Source: CAIKZJ01 sp964626015 (GTDB taxonomy: Bacteria > Bacteroidota > Ignavibacteria > Tepidaquicellales > Tepidaquicellaceae). Taken from it: a DNA stretch of 30,157 nucleotides. Positions 15,885 through 24,154 of this stretch are shown in pieces. The notes beneath the pieces are model-generated. The model searched no databases and was not told where the DNA came from. It was given only the letters and a program-made list of their open reading frames with translations. The translations under genes and the position numbers were made by a program. Every line of letters begins with the position of its first letter. Position 1 is the stretch's first letter. Location: positions 1 through 30,157 of the forward strand of contig CAZVCC010000041.1 of the NCBI GenBank assembly GCA_964626015.1, given 5' to 3'.

Positions 15885-17792
15885 CATGAATTTTGAAACT
15901 AAATCTGTTGCCTCTTTACCATCAATTCTGCCTCTAACTTTACCCATCACTAATCCTTTAAGTACAAAATCACGTTTATCAAAATTGTACAATTTCTTTC
16001 TATTTAATTCTGTTTCACAGCTTTTAATAATTGTAGTTACATCTTTTGCAATAATTTTAGAGGGCAGGTTCTTTACTTCAAAATAACCTAATTTAACCGA
16101 ATCGTACATAACATTTAGAATCCCCTCTTTAGCAATCAACCCGTCTTTATAAGCTTTTAAAATATCTTTCAGTATATTTGAATTTAAGGAGTTAAACTTA
16201 AGTCCCATTTTTTTTAATCTCTTAGGGTACTGAATTAAAACTACTGCTGATAATTTTGGATTTAATTTCCATTTAGAAACAACTTCTTCGAACAGATTTG
16301 CCAGTTCCGAAATTGCAAGAGGTTCTATTAAATCAACAGGGACTCCGAGTTCAGTATACCGTTTAACTCTATCACAGAAAAACCCGGGTAATTGCGACTG
16401 AATATTTTTTATTCTTTCTTGTCTGATTCTCTTCGGAGGGAGGTCAGTATCAGGGTACATCCTTTCGGGTCCGGGCAAGATTCTTTCAAAACCCGTTGTG
16501 CCGTCTTTCAATGCCTGTCTTGTTTCCGAAGGAATGCCGATAGCAGCTTCTTTGGCTCGTATTGCAATTTCTTTCATTGCTGTATTTACATCCATTTCAT
16601 TGCCCCATACTATTACAACTGTATCATTCTCTGCAGCACCAACGGCTTTTTTAACTTTCTGCCATTCTGCTATTGATATAGTTTCGGAAGTGCTGTCGGA
16701 GTGTATAATGTTCGGAAGATTAGTGAGACAAGCTACAACACGTACTCTATCGGAAATTTCCTTAGAGAAATAAGTTTCGGTTTGTGTTTGCCAATTCAAC
16801 AAGCCTTTGAATCCTCGTAGAATAACAGAACCAATTATCATTTCTTCGTTTAGTGCATTTGAAATCGGCAGGTATTTTGTTTTTCTTAAGATTCTTGTTA
16901 TGTTATCGTGTTTAGAGGTGAAGGATTCCGGTGTAATGTTTCTATTAAGTAATTCTTCTTTCAATCTTAATAAGTTCCATTGTCGCATAGCTTCATTATA
17001 CGTAAGCAAAGGAATTCTTTTTAGACTAGGTACACCTTTTATTTCAATACGGGTACCACCCGTTACGCTGACATTAACATCTTCTCTTGCTGCACCGGCT
17101 CCGGTTCTTACCTTTCCAGTACTTTTAACGATATTGCTTAGAATCTTGCCAACTTCTGCCACCTCAAACGGGGTTTTCATGTCCGGAGCAGTAACTGTCT
17201 CGATTAGCGGCATTCCAAGTCTATCAGCAATATACACTCTTCTATGTCCGTGGTCGCTTACTTCTCTGCAAGAATCTTCTTCAATCGAAAGCTGAATAAT
17301 ATTTATCTCTCTGTTCTTATAAGGTATAATACCGCCTATACTTATGATTGCGGTTCTTTGAAAACCTGTCGGGATGCTACCGTCAAGATACTGTTTCCTT
17401 GCGATGTGAATTTCATCAGTAGTTGCACTTTTGTATAGTAGTGCAATTTCAAGAGCTATATCAAGAGCCTGCTCGTTAATTTCGAAAGGAGGAGTATCGT
17501 CCATTTCATACGTACAGACTGTTTCTCTATTGATATGGTATATAATATCTTTCTTTGTTTTGAATTCCATCAGTGCGGTTCCGTCATACTCCCCAAGCTC
17601 TGAAAGAGTTGGACGCATGTGACGTAATATTTCAGCATCGAACTTGTGATTATACTTGCCCGCAGGACATCTGCAGAAAAGTTTTTTCTCAGTAAGAAGC
17701 TGTTGATGGATTTCAAGACCGGATTTAAAACCGACAAGTTTATAATCCTCATCAGTCATTTTATCAAATGGTTTGAATACAAAATCTATCAT
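15870..17792 (-). CDS. gatE: Glu-tRNA(Gln) amidotransferase subunit E (archaeal type)
   Basis: GatE activates Glu-tRNA(Gln) with ATP and performs the amidation, in complex with GatD. The 640 residues match archaeal GatE in length and exceed bacterial GatB (~475-500). The N-terminal kinase-like domain has GLEIHQQL (25-32) and the zinc-type LFCRCP with Cys40 and Cys42. The HQQL form is the GatE variant of the HVQL seen in GatB. LSIEEDSCR and GAGAAREDVNVSV follow. An AspRS-like insertion lies in the middle (about 280-410), then FERILPGPERMYPDTDLPP, a GatE hallmark. A YqeY-like tail domain ends the protein. The upstream region (17793-18203) holds an 11-bp tandem repeat. The window does not show whether a GatCAB set also exists in the genome. 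Confidence 0.94.
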   Translation of the reverse strand: MIDFVFKPFDKMTDEDYKLVGFKSGLEIHQQLLTEKKLFCRCPAGKYNHKFDAEILRHMRPTLSELGEYDGTALMEFKTKKDIIYHINRETVCTYEMDDTPPFEINEQALDIALEIALLYKSATTDEIHIARKQYLDGSIPTGFQRTAIISIGGIIPYKNREINIIQLSIEEDSCREVSDHGHRRVYIADRLGMPLIETVTAPDMKTPFEVAEVGKILSNIVKSTGKVRTGAGAAREDVNVSVTGGTRIEIKGVPSLKRIPLLTYNEAMRQWNLLRLKEELLNRNITPESFTSKHDNITRILRKTKYLPISNALNEEMIIGSVILRGFKGLLNWQTQTETYFSKEISDRVRVVACLTNLPNIIHSDSTSETISIAEWQKVKKAVGAAENDTVVIVWGNEMDVNTAMKEIAIRAKEAAIGIPSETRQALKDGTTGFERILPGPERMYPDTDLPPKRIRQERIKNIQSQLPGFFCDRVKRYTELGVPVDLIEPLAISELANLFEEVVSKWKLNPKLSAVVLIQYPKRLKKMGLKFNSLNSNILKDILKAYKDGLIAKEGILNVMYDSVKLGYFEVKNLPSKIIAKDVTTIIKSCETELNRKKLYNFDKRDFVLKGLVMGKVRGRIDGKEATDLVSKFMKEGK

Positions 17793-18203
17793 CTGTGATT
17801 ATACGAGGTTTTGAGGTTAATCAATTTTTTCATAATCATAAAATTACCAAAAAGGGTTATCATTTTAAAGACAATTATTAATAAAAAATGAAACTTTAAA
17901 GACCCTTCTTATTAAGCTCAAATTAATAAACTCAAGTATTTCGTTAAGAAATATCACTAAAATATGCGCACTTTATGCGCACTTTATGCGCACTTTGTGC
18001 GCACTTTTGTTAAAATTTCTCTATAAGGGTAAATTTTTCAATAACATCCAATAATAAGATGGATAATTGAAAATCATAATATTTTATTTCGGATTTACTT
18101 GATTTATTTAAGGGATTTAACGATTATATTTTTTTAGGAAGAATTCATTAAAAGAATAAATTACTTAGTATTGTTATATAAAAATAATGGGGAAAAATAA
18201 AAG
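17793..18203. other. Divergent intergenic region gatE / ZIP transporter
   Basis: These 411 bases separate the divergent gatE and ZIP genes and must hold both promoters. Apart from the 11-bp tandem repeat at 17965-18008 I see only AT-rich DNA, no credible ORF and no RNA gene. I could not assign promoter elements confidently. Confidence 0.6.
17965..18008. repeat. Four-copy 11-bp tandem repeat (TGCGCACTTTA)
   Basis: Units lie at 17965-17975, 17976-17986, 17987-17997 and 17998-18008. The first two are identical; the third ends in G and the fourth in T. Each carries the palindrome TGCGCA, so the palindromes recur every 11 bases, close to one helical turn. It sits between two divergent genes, about 170 bases from gatE and about 195 from the ZIP gene, and resembles a phased operator array. 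Chance tandem slippage is an alternative. Confidence 0.85.
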
Positions 18204-19019
18204 ATGAAGTTTGAGTATTTACTTGAGTACAATCCGGTATTATTAGCACTTCTGGCAACTCTTTTCACATGGGGAGTTACGGCGCTTGGTTCCGCAATGG
18301 TATATTTCTTTAAATCAATAAACAAGAAGGTACTGAATTCGATGCTTGGATTTGCTGCAGGGGTAATGATTGCTGCAAGTTTCTGGTCGCTTTTAATGCC
18401 TGCGATAGAAATGGCAGAGGCAAACGGTTCGATTGCATGGGTTCCGGCATTAATAGGGTTTTTATGCGGAGGCGGGTTTTTATATTTAGTTGATAGAATA
18501 TTGCCGCATCTGCATATGGGACTGGCAACAGAAAAAGCTGAAGGGATAAAGACATCCTGGCAACGAAGTGTACTTTTAATACTTGCTATTACACTGCATA
18601 ACATACCTGAAGGTCTTGCGGTTGGAGTAGCATTTGGAGCATTAGCAATAAATGCCGACCCAAGTTTAGCTGCGGGAGCAGTTGCGTTAGCGATAGGAAT
18701 CGGATTGCAGAATTTTCCTGAGGGTGCTGCTGTATCCATACCATTACGAAGAGAAGGGTTTTCAAGGACAAAAGCATTTTATTACGGTCAATTATCCGGA
18801 ATTGTTGAACCGATAGCGGGTGTAATAGGAGCGTATTTGGTTCTGGCAATTACACCACTTCTTCCGTATGCTTTATCATTTGCAGCCGGTGCGATGATAT
18901 TTGTTGTAGTGGAGGAATTAATACCTGAATCACAAACTGGTAATGAAACCGATTTATCAACTATTGGAGCGATGCTGGGATTTGCGACAATGATGCTTCT
19001 TGATGTAGCATTAGGATAA
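18204..19019 (+). CDS. ZIP family divalent metal transporter
   Basis: This inner-membrane protein of 271 residues has about eight hydrophobic segments and probably imports zinc or other divalent metals. The transport-site motifs are present: HNIPEG at 132-137 in TM4 and QNFPEG at 169-174 in TM5, with an additional acidic segment VVEELIPES near the C-terminus. A short histidine-containing loop (LPHLHMG) precedes TM4. Length and motifs fit the ZupT/GufA-like bacterial ZIP group. Metal specificity cannot be read from the sequence. The upstream phased 11-bp repeat is a candidate regulatory site. A methyltransferase gene follows after 95 bases. Confidence 0.92.
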   Translation: MKFEYLLEYNPVLLALLATLFTWGVTALGSAMVYFFKSINKKVLNSMLGFAAGVMIAASFWSLLMPAIEMAEANGSIAWVPALIGFLCGGGFLYLVDRILPHLHMGLATEKAEGIKTSWQRSVLLILAITLHNIPEGLAVGVAFGALAINADPSLAAGAVALAIGIGLQNFPEGAAVSIPLRREGFSRTKAFYYGQLSGIVEPIAGVIGAYLVLAITPLLPYALSFAAGAMIFVVVEELIPESQTGNETDLSTIGAMLGFATMMLLDVALG

Positions 19020-19032
19020 ACTTTCTTGTATG

Positions 19033-19068
19033 AATACAGATAATACAGATAATACAAATAATGCAATA
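19033..19068. repeat. 9-bp microrepeat (AATACAGAT)
   Basis: AATACAGAT occurs at 19033-19041 and 19042-19050, then AATACAAAT at 19051-19059 and a decayed fourth unit. It lies in the short gap between the ZIP and methyltransferase genes and is probably simple slippage. Confidence 0.7.
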
Positions 19069-19114
19069 TCTTGAAACTTGAGAGCATAATATATATGTTT
19101 GAATAAAAAACAAA

Positions 19115-19876
19115 ATGAAACAGTGGTACGAGGAATTATTCGAGAATTACGCTCACAAGTATGATAATGAAGTTTTCACACAAGGCACACTTGGGGAATG
19201 TGATTTCATAGAATCTGAAATAGGATACAATAAGAAGTTCAGAATACTTGATATAGGATGCGGTACTGGCAGGCATTCAATAGAACTTGCAAAGAGAGGA
19301 TATACGGTAGTGGGGGTTGATTTGTCCGATTCTCAAATTAATCGTGCAAAGGAAAAAGCCGCTGAATCGAATCTTGAAATAGATTTCCAAAAGCATGACG
19401 CAAGGAACTTGCCGTTCGTTAGTGAATTTGATGCTGCTATAATGATTTGCGAGGGAGGATTTTCGCTGATGGAAACCGATGAGATGAATTACAGTATATT
19501 GCAGAATGCGGCACGTTCTCTAAAGAATGACGGTAAATTAATATTTACTGCATTGAACGGATTGTTTCCGCTTTTTCATTCAGTAAAAGATTTTATTGAA
19601 TCACAAGCAAAGGAAGGGAATTCTACATGCACCAGCTTCTCATTTGATTTAATGACATTCAGGGATACAGATACAACGACATTCGAGGATGATTCGGGAA
19701 AGAAAAAAGAGTTGATTTGCAATGAACGCTTTTACGTACCCACGGAAATTACATGGCTTCTCAAATCTCTTAATTTTAAAATAATAGATATATACGGTGC
19801 AAAGCTGGGTGCATTCAGCAGAAATGATAAATTAACAACTGAAGATTTCGAGATGCTGGTTATTGCACAAAAATAG
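19115..19876 (+). CDS. Class I SAM-dependent methyltransferase
   Basis: This cytoplasmic protein of 253 residues has a Rossmann-type methyltransferase core. Motif I is ILDIGCGTGRH (about 44-54) and the acidic motif II is VVGVDLS, with Asp69 positioned for the SAM ribose. A KHDARNLPF stretch stands at the motif III region, followed by AAIMICEGGFSLM. This arrangement matches the broad Methyltransf_11/25-type families acting on small molecules or unknown acceptors. No substrate domain is recognisable. It is 95 bases after the ZIP gene on the same strand and may share its transcript. Confidence 0.88.
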   Translation: MKQWYEELFENYAHKYDNEVFTQGTLGECDFIESEIGYNKKFRILDIGCGTGRHSIELAKRGYTVVGVDLSDSQINRAKEKAAESNLEIDFQKHDARNLPFVSEFDAAIMICEGGFSLMETDEMNYSILQNAARSLKNDGKLIFTALNGLFPLFHSVKDFIESQAKEGNSTCTSFSFDLMTFRDTDTTTFEDDSGKKKELICNERFYVPTEITWLLKSLNFKIIDIYGAKLGAFSRNDKLTTEDFEMLVIAQK

Positions 19877-20049
19877 GAAGCGTATATTGAGCAAGTATAC
19901 ATGAGCCTTCTATAAGTCTCATCGCTATTCATACAACTTTTAGCTGAAACATAATTTATTCTTTAAGAGGTTTAATAAAACTTTTTAATGATATATTTAT
20001 GTTATATATTCAATAATATTAAAGTCACTATAAAATGGAGAACAATTGA

Positions 20050-20610
20050 ATGAGTAACATAGAAAATGCCGAAAAGACAATGATTGAAAATCTGTTGAAA
20101 AACTCGGGTAAATCTCTCGAACAATGGATTGATATTGTTAAAAAACAGAATTTTCAGAAACACGGTGAGATAGTTAAGTTTCTCAAGGAGAAGCATTCTT
20201 TGACCCACGGATATGCAAATTTAGTTGCACACAAAACAAAAGGGTCAGATGCAGGTTCGGCAGAGAATAAGGATGAACTTATTGAAAAGCAATATAAGGG
20301 AAAGGAGCATTTTAAAACAATTTATGATAAACTTCACGCTGAGATTTTAAGATTCGGGAATGATGTAGAAGTCGCCCCTAAGAATGCATACGTTGCATTT
20401 CGCCGTAAAAGACAATTTGCAATGCTTACACCAGCAACAAAGACACGGTTTGAAATCGGGCTTAACCTGAAAGGAGAACCAGTTCAAGGGAAGCTTGAAT
20501 CGGCAGGGTCTAACATGATGTGCTCACATAGAATAAATTTAACAACAGAAAGCGAAATCAGTAAGGAAGTTATTGACTGGATTAAAATGTCTTATGAAAG
20601 AGCAGGCTAA
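20050..20610 (+). CDS. DUF4287 / DUF5655 domain protein
   Basis: This cytoplasmic protein has 186 residues and an uncharacterised function. The N-terminal ~75 residues (SGKSLEQWIDIVKKQNFQKH, then HSLTHGYANLVAH) match the DUF4287 pattern. The C-terminal half (VEVAPKNAYVAFRRKRQFAM, GLNLKG) matches DUF5655, a small alpha/beta domain sometimes annotated as a transporter-associated or predicted nucleic-acid-related domain. The start at 20050 is supported by GGAG at 20037-20040, nine bases upstream. The stop lies only 10 bases from the stop of the convergent glycosyltransferase gene, leaving no space for a separate terminator. Confidence 0.8.
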   Translation: MSNIENAEKTMIENLLKNSGKSLEQWIDIVKKQNFQKHGEIVKFLKEKHSLTHGYANLVAHKTKGSDAGSAENKDELIEKQYKGKEHFKTIYDKLHAEILRFGNDVEVAPKNAYVAFRRKRQFAMLTPATKTRFEIGLNLKGEPVQGKLESAGSNMMCSHRINLTTESEISKEVIDWIKMSYERAG

Positions 20611-20620
20611 AAAGCAGAAC

Positions 20621-21817
20621 TCAATTAAGGACTTTCAATTCGTTGGGGAATAGTTCGGGGTTCAAAGCTTTTCTGATATGAATAAACACATCGTCGACAG
20701 AAATGTGGCTCATGCAGGAAGGAGCTTTGCAACCGTAATCGTGTCCAAGATAAAGACAAGGACTGCAATATTTATCACTCTGAATTAATACTGTATTTTT
20801 GCTGTAAGCGCCCCATTTTGCAGGATTTGTGGGACCATGCAAGCCCATAGTTTTAGTACCCATACAAGAAGCCAGATGGAGCATACCAGTATTACTGCAA
20901 ACGATAAGAGTTACTCGTTTAATCAATGCGACTACATCATCAAGAGAAAACATACCTGCGATATTTATTATTTTATTTGTGTTACCGTATAATTTTCTAA
21001 GGCCGCTTTCCAGTTCATTGCATTTATGTTTTTCATTTGGAGCACCTGTAATTAGTATTACTATTTCATTGTTATATTCAATCAACCGTTTTCCAAGATC
21101 AACATAGCTCTGGATGTCCCACTCTCGCGGGGCTCCCAATCCCCCGCAGCCGGGATGAAGAGTAATAACATTCCTTCCGTTTAAATCTTTTTCTCTAAAG
21201 AATTCATCAGCGGTATCATCATTTTTGGGTGAGAGAAAATACTCGAGGACATAGTCGCTTTCATATACCGGAACAAACAGCGGTGTTAACAAATCAATAA
21301 AAGTATCGAGTTCGTGCTTTTCACGGGAATGATTAATAACTCTGTTGAACATAATATGTTTATACTGTCCGGGAGTTTTAAATCCTATAGAAAACTGATA
21401 ACGCAGCAAAGCGATAATAATTGCGCTTATTCGAGACCATTGTTCAGTATCGATGATTATTGAGTACTTGTTTTTTCTCAGAAAAAATATCATACGGAGA
21501 AACTTCAATGGATTTTTCAGATAGCTGTGAACATTTTCAACGAGGACTTTATCAACATAAGGAACTTTACGAATAATAGATTCATTAATTTCCGAACAAA
21601 GAAATGTGATTTCCGCTTTCGGGTAAGCCCGGCGAAGAGTTCTTAGCATAGGGATCAGCATTATACTATCGCCTATTGCAGCAAATTTGACGACGAGTAT
21701 TTTGTTTACATCGTATGCCGGGAATGATTTTCTTCTTTTAAACAACAAGGCAAGAACCATGAGAATTGGTATGCCGAGAAACCTGTCTAATTTACGATAA
21801 AGAAGCTTACGATTCAT
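20621..21817 (-). CDS. Glycosyltransferase family 9 (heptosyltransferase-like)
   Basis: This protein of 398 residues probably transfers a heptose or related sugar to the lipopolysaccharide core at the cytoplasmic face of the inner membrane. GT-B fold features of GT9 are visible: ILVVKFAAIGDSIMLIPMLR near residue 40, the HPGCGG nucleotide-sugar region in the middle, and NTGMLHLASCMGTKTMGLHG with PTNPAKWGAYS near the C-terminus. A Cys cluster (KYCSPCLYLGHDYGCKAPSC) is near the end, as in many GT9 proteins. A hydrophobic stretch at about 15-27 may give membrane association. It lies 65 bases after ispE on the same strand, likely one transcript. The acceptor cannot be determined from sequence. Confidence 0.87.
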   Translation of the reverse strand: MNRKLLYRKLDRFLGIPILMVLALLFKRRKSFPAYDVNKILVVKFAAIGDSIMLIPMLRTLRRAYPKAEITFLCSEINESIIRKVPYVDKVLVENVHSYLKNPLKFLRMIFFLRKNKYSIIIDTEQWSRISAIIIALLRYQFSIGFKTPGQYKHIMFNRVINHSREKHELDTFIDLLTPLFVPVYESDYVLEYFLSPKNDDTADEFFREKDLNGRNVITLHPGCGGLGAPREWDIQSYVDLGKRLIEYNNEIVILITGAPNEKHKCNELESGLRKLYGNTNKIINIAGMFSLDDVVALIKRVTLIVCSNTGMLHLASCMGTKTMGLHGPTNPAKWGAYSKNTVLIQSDKYCSPCLYLGHDYGCKAPSCMSHISVDDVFIHIRKALNPELFPNELKVLN

Positions 21818-21882
21818 TAAATTGTTTTAAGAAGATATTTTGTAAATTAAGCATTAACAAAGAAACTTACAAAATATTTAAT

Positions 21883-22740
21883 TCAAGCAATTGCAGTAAA
21901 GTATCCTGACTTTCTGAATTCTTTAACAGCATAATTTAGTTTATCCTTATCACCTCGATTAAAAAAACCATAAATAACCGCACCGCTACCGCTCATCGAC
22001 GAAAAGACGGCACCTCTTTTGTACAGGGCAATTTTAACTTTTTCGAGAATAGGATATTTAGGAAAAACTACTTTTTCAAAATCATTAACAAAAAGTTCTT
22101 TGTTTTCGAGATTAAACTCAGTGACTTGGTTCAAGACTTGATTTTTAACGTAATCGATCGATAATTCAAGACTTTCGTAAGCTAATTTAGTAGATACATG
22201 CTGATTGGGATTAACGAGCAGAATATCATAGTTTAAGACAAAGCGGTTTAAGAGCTGCAGATACTCCCCTTTACCGGTAGCATAACAAGGTTTCTGTATA
22301 AGGAAAAAAGGAACGTCGCTACCGACTTCAAGAGCACATTGTATAAGTTTTTCTTTTTCTTCGGTAATATTGATATTAAAGTGTTTCACTAAAAATCTTA
22401 TAACAGCACCGGCGTCCGAGCTCCCTCCGCCAAGTCCTCCGCCAATGGGTATATTTTTCCTGAGTTTAATTTCCAGCTTATAATTGTCTTTAATACGAAA
22501 GGCTTTGAAGAATGACTGTACCGCTTTAAAGCATGTATTGTTCTTGTTCAGATGAACGGTGTTCTTTTCAGTTTTTATAATAATGGAATTAGTACCTGAG
22601 TCAGTTTTTTGAATTTTGATAAATAATTCATCATAAAGTTTTACCGGATAAAATATTGTCTCCAGATTATGATAACCATCATCTCTCTTGCTTAAGATTC
22701 TTAATCCGACATTTATTTTTGCAGGTGCTTTTATTAACAT
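21883..22740 (-). CDS. ispE: 4-diphosphocytidyl-2-C-methyl-D-erythritol kinase
   Basis: IspE phosphorylates CDP-methylerythritol using ATP, a step of the MEP isoprenoid pathway. The 285 residues fit the GHMP kinase family. Visible features: APAKIN at 5-10 with catalytic Lys8, the ATP-binding PIGGGLGGGSSDAG at 98-111, SDVPFF at 141-146 with the catalytic Asp142, and the third GHMP motif MSGSGAVIYGFF towards the C-terminus. All are intact. The start ATG at 22740 gives the expected N-terminus. It heads a probable two-gene transcript with the GT9 gene. Upstream is a 1.4-kb gene-free region. Confidence 0.95.
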   Translation of the reverse strand: MLIKAPAKINVGLRILSKRDDGYHNLETIFYPVKLYDELFIKIQKTDSGTNSIIIKTEKNTVHLNKNNTCFKAVQSFFKAFRIKDNYKLEIKLRKNIPIGGGLGGGSSDAGAVIRFLVKHFNINITEEKEKLIQCALEVGSDVPFFLIQKPCYATGKGEYLQLLNRFVLNYDILLVNPNQHVSTKLAYESLELSIDYVKNQVLNQVTEFNLENKELFVNDFEKVVFPKYPILEKVKIALYKRGAVFSSMSGSGAVIYGFFNRGDKDKLNYAVKEFRKSGYFTAIA

Positions 22741-24154
22741 ATCTCAAGTTTATTGTTTCAAATTTAAAATAGTATTTTTAGAATATAGTTTTAGTGCTAA
22801 AAAGAACGCATAATGTTTAAGATAATAAACTCTCAAAGAAGTTAACATCATTGATATGATAACTTTGGTTTCTTTTACGATCTATAGTTAATGGCATTTT
22901 CAAATCTTTAAGTCTCGCTTATCTTAACATCTTTGAGAACTATATTGGGCGGTATGGGGAAAGTTCCTAGATTTGGTACCCATTGCAGCAAACATAATGC
23001 AGTTATTATTAATTAATATATAGATATAAGTGAAGTACATAAATATGATTTTTACGTGTATGTTCCAAAAACCCTGTCTTTGCTTAAATAATTTTATAAT
23101 ACTTTATTCGGATAAATATTTAACTCATGCAGATTATTTAATACAAAGTCTACTATAAAAGAAACTCTAATATCCACTTTAACATCAAATCAGTCTTCTT
23201 ATACTGACACCTACTATAAACCTATACATAGCTTCAACCAATAACATAAGCAAAATTTTCGCTAATGGAAACCTGTTTGGGAATGATAATCCATGAAAAA
23301 TAATACATAAGAAATATTTTATTCGTCAGTACGTAAAGTAAAGCAAATAAATAAAACGTAAATAATTAAAACATAATTAATTAAACACTAATGCTAATTA
23401 TAAATATAAAAAATGATACAACAAGTTTAACAATTTTCCAAAAGATTTACTTGCTTTTTATTTATTATTAACGTTCCGATAACGGATGGCAAAAAAGCTC
23501 AATTTATTAGAAAAATATACAAATATAACTTCCTCATACCAAAATAAGAAAAAACAAAAACAAACTCGTATTTTAAAAAGAGATCTCCTGTTGACATTGT
23601 AAAATAATACTCATATTTTTGAAATGTAAAGAATATATTGTAAACATAAACTGTGAGAGGAAGAATTAATAAATAGTGAATAACATTTAATGCAAATAAA
23701 ATAAGGAAGAATCTTATTTTAAAAACATCGAAAATAAAGCATAGGAATCAATTAGTGAATAACAATTAATGCAAATAAAATAAGGACGAAATCAAAATTT
23801 AAAGGATTGATAATAAAACATACGAAGAAATTGATAACACATTCAAAGACAATGAAAAAATAAAATTATAAATATATATAAAAGAAATGAATATAGAAGC
23901 ACCACCACAGGAATGAAAATCTTCCTGTCAGCCAAAATCAATTTGGAAAATAGTCTGAAATGATTTGATAATCCCGACAGCAAGATTATAGTAAAATAAT
24001 ATCAATTTATAATTCAATACACTTTTTACGATTGTATTTTTCCCGTTTAGTAATTAATCAAATGACTCGTAAAAAGAAAAATGAAATGAAGAAGTGGATA
24101 GTAAATTCAGTCAATAAAAATCAAACATAAATTATAAAACCATTTGATAAAACA
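22741..24154. other. 1.4-kb AT-rich gene-free region
   Basis: No ORF with plausible protein character, no tRNA and no mobile-element gene is visible. Contents include two tandem 79-bp imperfect repeats (23674-23831, listed separately). There is also a small hairpin, ACAGGAA/TTCCTGT, with arms at 23907-23913 and 23922-23928. The region separates divergent ispE and the 24155 gene, so promoters for both must lie here. It may be decayed coding DNA, but I cannot identify a parent gene. Confidence 0.6.
23674..23831. repeat. Two 79-bp imperfect tandem repeats
   Basis: TAGTGAATAACATTTAATGC at 23674 and TAGTGAATAACAATTAATGC at 23753 begin copies spaced exactly 79 bases apart. The first 34 bases differ at one position. 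The remaining ~45 bases are diverged but alignable (for example AATAAAGCATAGGA against AATAAAACATACGA). No function is evident. Confidence 0.8.

Noticed and set aside
16392..17295. Several plus-strand ORFs opposite gatE
   Set aside because: Antisense shadows of a strongly supported gene, overlapping each other and without recognisable motifs.
18161..18739. Minus-strand 192-codon ORF over the ZIP gene
   Set aside because: Low-complexity Ala/Pro/Ser/Ile composition typical of an antisense shadow; the ZIP gene has clear motifs.
22741..24154. tRNA or rRNA genes in the gene-free regions
   Set aside because: No cloverleaf arms, T-loop GTTCGANNC motif or CCA-type end could be found by eye.
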